From Aphanomyces cochlioides (taxonomy: Eukaryota; Oomycota; Saprolegniomycetes; Saprolegniales; Verrucalvaceae): 64,000 nt of DNA. This document shows, piece after piece, positions 63,211-64,000 of this stretch. Both the position numbers and the translations under genes were made by a program. The notes under the pieces are model-generated. The model saw only the letters and a list, made by a program, of their open reading frames with translations, was not told the DNA's origin and searched no databases. The stretch is from contig JAHQRK010000008.1 of the NCBI GenBank assembly GCA_019828595.1, positions 1,860,001 through 1,924,000 of the forward strand, in the 5' to 3' direction. The first letter of the stretch is position 1. The number at the start of each line of letters is the position of its first letter.

Positions 63211-64000
63211 GCCTCTTTCATCCCTTTTTCTTGCCGCACTTGAACCGACATTCTCACAAAATCAAGCACACTACCATCGACACACAACAAGTATCACTCT
63301 GTCCCCTCGTCGTCCAAATAGCACCACCAGTCAACTAACACACACATTCCATTTGCCACACAAGGCCAGACGCATCGAAATGTTGTACCAACACACTACT
63401 CAATATACCTGCACCGACATATGCGCAAGTCTGTGAACGCGGCCAAAAACATCGCTCGTTCAGTCCTCCTGAGATCTCTTCTTTGCATGCACTCATGCCA
63501 CTTTGTGTCGTGACAACAAGAACACTACTAAACACCGCGGTCCCAATCACTGATCACATGTATTACCTCGTTAGACGCAGAGGCTTAATATTGAATCCCC
63601 ACGTTGCTTGATAAACGAAAGGTTGACAATACGACAGGAAAAACTCACGAATGTCTCACTCTTAGCTCTCAAAAGCAGTTCAATAGTGCCAGTGATTTCG
63701 ATAGTAGTGTCTACAGTCGAAATGAACCAGGGATCGTAGAGTCTCCATATTGCGAATACTTTTACACAAATGAATGCCGCTGTGGCTACAGTGGTAAAGT
63801 GTCAATGGGTTTGTTTTGAATGGAATGAGAAGTGTGTTTACGCAAGGACTCGATGTGTTTGTGCGCATCCTTCCAGCAAGCATACATCAAGAAAAGTGTA
63901 GCGTCGGTCACCGGGGTAAACGCCATGCATTTGTATATGTTTCTAAGGTTCAAGAATACATGAGAAAGGATCCGTCGATGAGTTCCAGCATTTTTAGTCG

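Larger units (their letters stand above)
58926..64000 (+). repeat. tRNA-Met array block 5, continues past window
   Basis: Units at 58926, 59979, 61032, 62085 and 63138 with period 1053; the last is cut by the window end. Spacers are nearly identical (gaaTGtctc in all but the unit at 62085). No LINE is present in this block. Confidence 0.95.

Noticed and set aside
19137..64000. CRISPR-like regular repeats
   Set aside because: Repeat units are 1053 bp, contain a tRNA, and lie in eukaryotic sequence with introns.

Overview
The window looks like nuclear DNA of an oomycete, most likely a Saprolegniales-type (Aphanomyces-like) water mould. The evidence is compact genes with introns of about 42-57 nt, oomycete-style initiator elements (YCAYTYY) just upstream of start codons, and a secreted S1 protease next to a catalytically dead S1 homologue and a PAN/Apple-domain surface protein. 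Species assignment is inference.

Region 1 (1-8.0 kb) is ordinary gene space: the 5' end of a small spliced gene running off the left edge (1-142, minus); a secreted S1 serine protease (1136-1969, plus); a three-PAN membrane protein (2170-3120, minus); a frame-broken, triad-dead S1 homologue (3767-4593, minus); a candidate terminal exon of a membrane-anchored protein (5214-5432, minus); a seven-exon, 237-residue orphan gene (5611-6603, minus) that is a paralogue of the left-edge gene; and a candidate spliced 3' gene end (6834-7152, minus).

Region 2 (8.0-64 kb) is a tandem array of 1053-bp units, each holding one elongator tRNA-Met(CAU) gene of 73 nt and about 980 bp of spacer. There are 15 complete tRNA genes, and the array runs past the right edge. 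It is invaded by seven non-LTR retrotransposons (LINEs), all antisense to the tRNAs and all inserted at the same nucleotide: the first nick lies between tRNA nt 14 and 15, inside the A box. Each insertion leaves a 14-nt half-site (gctcctatggctca) at the LINE 3' end and a complete tRNA flush against the LINE 5' end, because the target-site duplication is exactly tRNA nt 1-14. tRNA gene number is therefore unchanged by insertion, and the target is renewed. In two places a second LINE has hit the regenerated site.

The LINEs form three diverged families, given working labels here. Family A: 24416-29522 (5'-truncated), 33203-41334 (complete and intact), 42402-50532 (complete with homopolymer frame breaks). 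Family B: 29537-30029 (short 5'-truncated piece) and 51600-58925 (full length). Family C: 10325-19136 (full length, broken). An ORF1 remnant related to C lies at 8042-10310. All full-length copies encode a large ORF1 protein and an ORF2 protein with AP-endonuclease, reverse transcriptase and a C-terminal CCHC finger. Family A alone has a third ORF downstream of ORF2, with a chromodomain-like segment followed by a papain/C39-like Cys-His-Asp pattern; this is the most unusual coding feature in the window. The ORF1/ORF2 junction is conserved across families: the ORF1 TAA overlaps ORF2 in the +1 frame with no usable ATG in A and C. All families carry a hairpin 10-18 nt from their 3' end.
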